Source: Scytalidium lignicola
Lineage: Eukaryota; Ascomycota; Leotiomycetes
Direction of reading: 5' to 3'
DNA length: 64,000 bases
Assembly (NCBI GenBank): GCA_002812745.2
Contig: NCSJ02000223.1
Location: forward strand, 1 to 64,000
Below are positions 59,695 through 64,000 of this stretch, in pieces. A model generated the notes under the pieces. The model was not told the origin of the DNA. It ran no database searches and saw only the letters and a program-made list of their open reading frames with translations. The position numbers were made by a program, and so were the translations under genes. The stretch's first letter is position 1; every line of letters starts with the position of its first letter.

Positions 59695-60100
59695 TTTGTC
59701 TTATAAAGTAAGGCTTAATAATTGTAAACATAGATATAAAACCTTTTGGTTTAACTTATAATTATACATCTTCTTAAGGAATTGGTTTTAATTGCTTGAA
59801 GAATATACTTAAAGGCAAGAGTAAACATAAAATCTTCTTAACGATTATCAAAGGTTGTATAAGTTGTATAGATGTTACAAGTAAATTTAATTATTATTGT
59901 TTATTTGAGTTTAATAGAGTATTATAAGATTGTGAAGTCTATTGTAAAATGTTTACATTAAACTTTCTTAGTATAATTTGATTTCAACGACATTCTTATG
60001 ATTTGTAAGCTTTTAAGTGTAAAGTAGAAGTTAATAAATATACATAATAATCCTTATACCTTTTATAAAAACTTATACTATTTAACTTACGTTTAAAGCA

Positions 60101-61015
60101 TTTAGAAGGATAGTATTATTTACAAAGATTACAGTAGACAGTCAAGGAAGAGAAAGGATAACAAATTATCAGCATTTATTAACAAAGCAAAGTAAAACAA
60201 TCTAAAGTTATACTACTTAAATCTGTACGAATCTGAAGCTGTTGACAGTGTAAAGGAGAGCTTATAGTTAAAGGTTATCTTACGGATCGTAAGAGAATAA
60301 ACATGCAAAAACACGCTGAAAAGAACATGTAAAAGGGGGGAGTCAACAGTGACGTTACAGTTATTATAGACAGTAAAGCTTACCTGATCTGAACAGCTTG
60401 TCAGAGAGTATGGTGCTTATGTAATAACACAACCAATCACAGCTCAGGGAGCTTACGGTCGGCTACGGTTGAAGGATTTTCACACACACCCCTATGTACT
60501 GTACATCATCAAGACTAGCAGCCAATTGAGTCTCTGTACCATACAAGATATATGCGTAGTAGCCTATTCCCTGCGCCATAACCTCTGACACAGCTAATAG
60601 AATTGTTAGAAAGGCCTTTTCCGAACCAATCAATCGCCCCTGATTCTGTCCGTTTTACGTAAGCGGCCCGCAATGTTTTCAGTATTATATAGGATGGAAG
60701 ATTGAAGTCATTTGCGGCTAGCATTTAATTTGGAGACGGATTATATTTTACGAGCATAACATGTTGTCACGGAAATGGCAATTCGGTATGTTTAAACTCA
60801 TTTATATAAAATAGATATTAGTTATTAAGCTTTATATAAGGAATACTCTCTTATATAACTATTATTGTCTTTTTAGAATGTAATTAGCATGTTCTACTTC
60901 TAAATGCACGTGATCGCTAAGTACAAAAATGAACTTGCGTGAAGTGAAGAAGCTGAACTCAACCAACCGAGTACTTAATGTAGCTGTCATCCTCAACATC
61001 CTCATATGTCTCGTC
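60101..61015. other. Transition from transposon DNA to genic DNA
   Basis: AT content falls after ~60,130. 60,290-60,720 has normal composition with no recognisable gene (a 69-codon minus frame at 60,515-60,724 shows nothing). 60,780-60,890 is AT-rich again. The promoter of the next gene should lie in the last 200 bases. Confidence 0.45.
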
Positions 61016-61654
61016 ATGCTTTTCAAACGTATTCAAAAAATATTTTCCCATAAGACTGTAAGGGCATGTCATTTTTAAGTCAGAATATTATTGACCAGCC
61101 CATTTTTCCAGAAAATAATTGAATCGAACAAGCTCCTATATCTTGTGCTTTACGCTCGCCTCAAAGATCCTCAAACCTACCATTATGCTATCCATGTATC
61201 TCCGAAAGAAGATAGCATCGACCCAGACATCCGTGATACGATAAAATTCCACTGCAAGAATATCATTCAACCAAAAGAAGATGCTATTACTATATTATGG
61301 ATCTACGAAGCTGCTGAGGTTAATCCGAATTCCGACGACCGAATCCTTGTCAGGCTTCTCCTTGGGCAAATAAGTAGTCTAGATTTAGTTGAAGGCATGT
61401 TTGGAAAGATTCAGGTCATACAGGATGATCCGGCCTTCAATTGCATTACCTGGGTCCAGCAAGCATTCCTCCGATTAAAGGAGAGTACGATAATGGAACC
61501 AAGGCTTTCACTTGATTGGGATGATATACAACGGATTGCATTGGAGTATGTCAATGAGAAGAAACAGCAAGGTAGATTTAATGTCGGTTGGGAAGGAGAT
61601 TCCTCAAGAGTACCAACGTTTGATATATTATCAAATAGAGAAATATCGCCTTAG
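61016..61654 (+). CDS. DUF6914-like hypothetical protein
   Basis: Two exons: 61,016-61,057 and 61,112-61,654, intron of 54 bp with GTAAGG donor and TTTTTCCAG acceptor, joining in phase to 194 residues. The long exon has no ATG at its beginning, which is why the small first exon (MLFKRIQKIFSHKT) is proposed. Blocks LLYLVLYARLKDPQTYHYAI, HVSPKED, ILVRLLLGQISSLD and VIQDDPAFNCITWVQQAF match a family of fungal proteins of unknown function that I recall as DUF6914. It is soluble, without signal peptide or TM. No partner genes. Exon 1 is less certain than exon 2. Confidence 0.7.
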
Positions 61655-62231
61655 AATATTATTCTCTTTCCTCTCACCGCTGTTCGGTACATGTCTTCAT
61701 GCTAAAACTCCTGTTGAATATATCTAGCTTCTAGTGAGACTTTACAGTGAAGGATTATAAGCATGCTATTTAAAACAAAACAAAATGGCCACGGCGATGA
61801 GTAGCCATTGTGCTCCTAGGAGAAAGTGTTGGCGACAGTTTGCCTTGCTTGTTGAGCGATGTGTCTTTATTACTGTCATATATAATGATATTGGCGCTAT
61901 TTAGACGTAGCTGAGCAGAATAGATAGCCTTCCGTCCGTAGTTCTCAATTCGGAATAGAGTATTAGATAGGGGCAGCTATGATACAAGTTTGGTGCAGTT
62001 CCCCTCTTTGAAGTTTGCTTACTCCTGGTTCTTCATTCTAAACTAGCGCATAACTCGCTAGGTCTTCTTCTCAACTGTGGTATAGTAAAATTAAGGATTT
62101 TGATTCTCTATATTTTGTGAGACAGAACTGCAGCAACAAAGCGTGTCCAGGTACGCGTATCGGGTCTATAGAAATTGGTGCCTACGCAAGTCCTAAGATG
62201 TTCAGAGAGAACTATTAATATCTACATTGAT
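61655..62231. other. Convergent 3' spacer
   Basis: About 580 bp between the stops of the DUF6914-like gene and the NCS1 permease. No gene or repeat recognised. Confidence 0.45.
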
Positions 62232-63803
62232 CTAATGGCCAAAGAACTTCAACTCCAAATATCTTGCTGGGAAATAGCTCAAGGCGGTCACCACAAAAGT
62301 AAACTCATTCGCAACATCACCACCATAATCTCCGATAACTTTAGCAAGAGGTCCAACAAACCATGTCTCATCCATTCCCATACACCACGCTACAATGCCG
62401 AGGCCAAATGCTACGGCTGCACCAATGCCTAATGGTAGCCTGGCGGGATCGTTCCACCCTTCGAGATCATAATTCTCAAATTTGCCCTTGCGGAAGATGA
62501 AATGCTCTTCGAATAAGATGATGGCATAACTCGTACACCAATAGCCTAACAGGCTCAAAAAGTTCTGTAGATACGCATTCAGCTTTTCTCGACCACCAAG
62601 GGCCAACGCGATGATACAGAGGAAGCAGAATATTGTCCAAAGGAAACGAGGAATCCGAGCCAAAGGCCGAGCCAGCTGCTGAAAGGAGATAGCAGAACTA
62701 TAGATACTGATGACATTGGTGTTAATACCGGACAAGACAAGGAGAGTGAGGAGGAACTTCGCAAATCCTCTTGGATGAAGCATATCTTGGATGAGATAGC
62801 CTAGTCCCTGGTTCTCGTAGGCATCATGCCACTCGGGCTTGTTGTTCAGAGCAGAGGCGACCACGCATCCTGCGACCATGCCGATGGAAGTAGGAAGTGC
62901 AATGCCAAAGGTAGTCATGAGGAAAACTTTGACACGGCTAACATCAGGGCGATAGTGGACATAATAGTCACTCGCCATCGTGCCCCACGAGGCACTCGAG
63001 CCGTAGATGATCGCCAACAAGCTGAGGACCGCAGCGGAAAGGTTGGGGCCAGTGACGGATGCCGGAGTTGTATTGTCAGCATACTTACCAGTCTCTCCAA
63101 AGATAATGAGGAAGATGACGAAGAAGATGATCCAGGCGTATCGCTCATAGACCAAAATGGCGTTTAGTCCGACGAGAGAGATAGCTAGGGCCACGACAGC
63201 CAAGATAATTATACCGACGACTAAAGAGACATGGCCGTCTGAAACAGCAGTCAAGGCAAGACCTCCTGTGATACACGAGACAGCTGCCCAGCCCATCTGC
63301 TGGATACCATTGAGGAGCGCAATAAGTTTGTTAGGCCACCAACCAAAGCTGTAGCGGCTCACGCTGATCTGGCGCAAGCCCGTCGCGGCGCCGAATGTTG
63401 CGCAAAACCCAGTAACGCATCCGCCGAGAATCGAACCAAAGATGGTGATGAGGATCGATTGCTTTAGACTCAAGCCGAATTCCCAACCAAGGAACCCAGT
63501 CGCAAAGCATGAAGTGTTCATGGTCCCACTCGCCCATAGCAAAGCCATCGTTAGCTCTTCAATCCAGTGTACATCCTTCTTATCCTCAGGACGTTTGCGG
63601 TTGATGGCCTCCGACTCCACGCCAAGTTTCTTGTCCATGCGCGCTTCCAAATTGCGCAACCTGGATAGCACACTGCCATCCTGCGGAATGGCCCTATCAT
63701 TGTCGTTCGCAACTGGCTCGTCATTCGAGCTGACTTCCGCATTAAGCTTCTCACCAGCCGCATAGTCGGCCACACCATGGCCTTTTTCTAAGTCAAAAGC
63801 CAT
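62232..63803 (-). CDS. NCS1-family purine/cytosine-type permease
   Basis: Single exon, 523 residues; ATG at 63,803 (the frame continues a few codons upstream but without ATG). About 95 hydrophilic N-terminal residues, including a short acidic stretch, precede 12 hydrophobic segments. WIEELTMALLWASGTMNTSC, GLRQISVSRYSFGWWPNKLI and ALLNGIQQMGWAAVSCITGG are the TM1-TM3 signatures of the Fcy2-type branch of nucleobase:cation symporters, which import adenine, guanine, hypoxanthine and cytosine. TM6-TM8 (YGSSASWGTMASDYYVHYRP) and FEEHFIFRKG before TM11-12 also fit. Plasma membrane. No introns, frameshifts or missing blocks. Exact substrate not decidable from sequence. Confidence 0.88.
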   Translation of the reverse strand: MAFDLEKGHGVADYAAGEKLNAEVSSNDEPVANDNDRAIPQDGSVLSRLRNLEARMDKKLGVESEAINRKRPEDKKDVHWIEELTMALLWASGTMNTSCFATGFLGWEFGLSLKQSILITIFGSILGGCVTGFCATFGAATGLRQISVSRYSFGWWPNKLIALLNGIQQMGWAAVSCITGGLALTAVSDGHVSLVVGIIILAVVALAISLVGLNAILVYERYAWIIFFVIFLIIFGETGKYADNTTPASVTGPNLSAAVLSLLAIIYGSSASWGTMASDYYVHYRPDVSRVKVFLMTTFGIALPTSIGMVAGCVVASALNNKPEWHDAYENQGLGYLIQDMLHPRGFAKFLLTLLVLSGINTNVISIYSSAISFQQLARPLARIPRFLWTIFCFLCIIALALGGREKLNAYLQNFLSLLGYWCTSYAIILFEEHFIFRKGKFENYDLEGWNDPARLPLGIGAAVAFGLGIVAWCMGMDETWFVGPLAKVIGDYGGDVANEFTFVVTALSYFPARYLELKFFGH

Positions 63804-64000
63804 GTTGGAGGTAAACACAATAACGATGGCAAAATGCTTAACCAGAGAAAACCAAAACTGTCGCGTGCCAATGTATCGATGCGGGGTATATAAGTGTTAA
63901 GTATTTCTCGAGCGTTGGAAGCTCCTGCCCGTTTGGATTAGCTCCCGATACAAGAAATTTCTTCTCCCGCCACTACTAACCTTATTGGCTTCCCGCCAGT
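63804..64000 (-). promoter_or_regulatory. Upstream region of the NCS1 permease
   Basis: Contains TATATA (about 63,887-63,892 on the plus strand, reading CTTATATACC on the gene strand), some 85 bases before the ATG. The window ends here. Confidence 0.4.

Larger units (their letters stand above)
51900..60100 (-). mobile_element. RIP-degraded Helitron encoding RepHel, with two later insertions
   Basis: Minus-strand remnants appear in the order expected of a Helitron. Near 59,170-59,330: CSTCQALH and DPRSKEFYS of the N-terminal region. Near 57,985-58,010: KLPYIH, the degraded HUH (LPHAH) motif of the Rep nuclease. Near 57,705-57,790: YLLYCYKDNGQT, from the YxLYRRRDNG block. 53,192-53,377: RTNKTFFYK and LLLLGGYTTYS, the PIF1 helicase Walker A (GTGKT). 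About 53,080-53,130: LIIQDEVL (LIIWDEA, Walker B). About 52,960-53,000: NFAQILLVV (FRQILPVV). 52,216-52,245: TMTINKAQG. Stops everywhere. The frame is interrupted at 53,501/56,636 by a Tc1/mariner element and at 59,350 by a solo LTR. Element ends (TC/CTRR) were not found, so limits are approximate. Confidence 0.8.

Noticed and set aside
1..64000. CRISPR arrays, bacterial operons or rRNA operons
   Set aside because: None seen; introns and fungal families show nuclear ascomycete DNA, where such arrays are not expected.

Overview
The window is nuclear DNA of a filamentous ascomycete (Pezizomycotina; Leotiomycetes is a guess I cannot test here). Evidence for this is short GT-AG introns with fungal branch and acceptor sites, fungal gene families (galactosaminogalactan enzymes, DHA2 and NCS1 transporters, CapA-like phosphatase, DUF6914-type protein), and very AT-rich blocks in which transposon reading frames survive but are riddled with C-to-T and G-to-A changes, the mark of repeat-induced point mutation (RIP).

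Layout. 1-7.9 kb is a RIP-degraded block with a large inverted repeat and a Tad-like LINE on the minus strand. 8.8-16.0 kb holds an NmrA-like gene (minus) and a four-exon DHA2 MFS transporter (plus), separated by gene-free DNA with a MITE, a diverged duplication and palindromes. 16.16-19.45 kb is a pogo/Fot1-type element inserted into a LINE ORF1. 20.3-25.5 kb holds a small secreted DNase1-like protein, a CapA-family phosphatase and a mitochondrial 2-oxodicarboxylate carrier. 25.6-27.2 kb is a MITE followed by a LINE ORF2 fragment.

27.7-47.8 kb is the centrepiece: a complete five-gene galactosaminogalactan (GAG) exopolysaccharide cluster, gt4c(-) agd3(+) ega3(+) sph3(-) uge3(+). Uge3 would supply UDP-Gal/UDP-GalNAc, the giant membrane protein Gt4C polymerises and exports the chain, Agd3 partly deacetylates it outside the cell, and Sph3 and Ega3 are membrane-anchored endo-hydrolases. 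gt4c (13 exons, about 2,960 residues) reads with two apparent 1-nt frameshifts, so either the cluster is decaying or the assembly has indels.

48.2-60.1 kb is nested transposon DNA: a RIP-degraded hAT transposase beside the cluster, then a RIP-degraded Helitron (Rep/HUH plus PIF1 helicase, minus strand) interrupted by a 3.13-kb Tc1/mariner-type element with ~130-bp terminal inverted repeats and by a 340-bp solo LTR with a perfect 5-bp target duplication. The Tc1/mariner element carries a second, convergent ~520-codon gene of unknown function; this is the best candidate for something undescribed. 61.0-63.8 kb returns to normal genes: a DUF6914-like protein and an NCS1 purine/cytosine-type permease.

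Nearly all single N characters sit beside homopolymer runs; the two inside the mitochondrial carrier are extra bases whose removal restores the reading frame. Start codons were chosen as ATG; several nominal open frames begin at TTG or GTG and were shortened or respliced accordingly.
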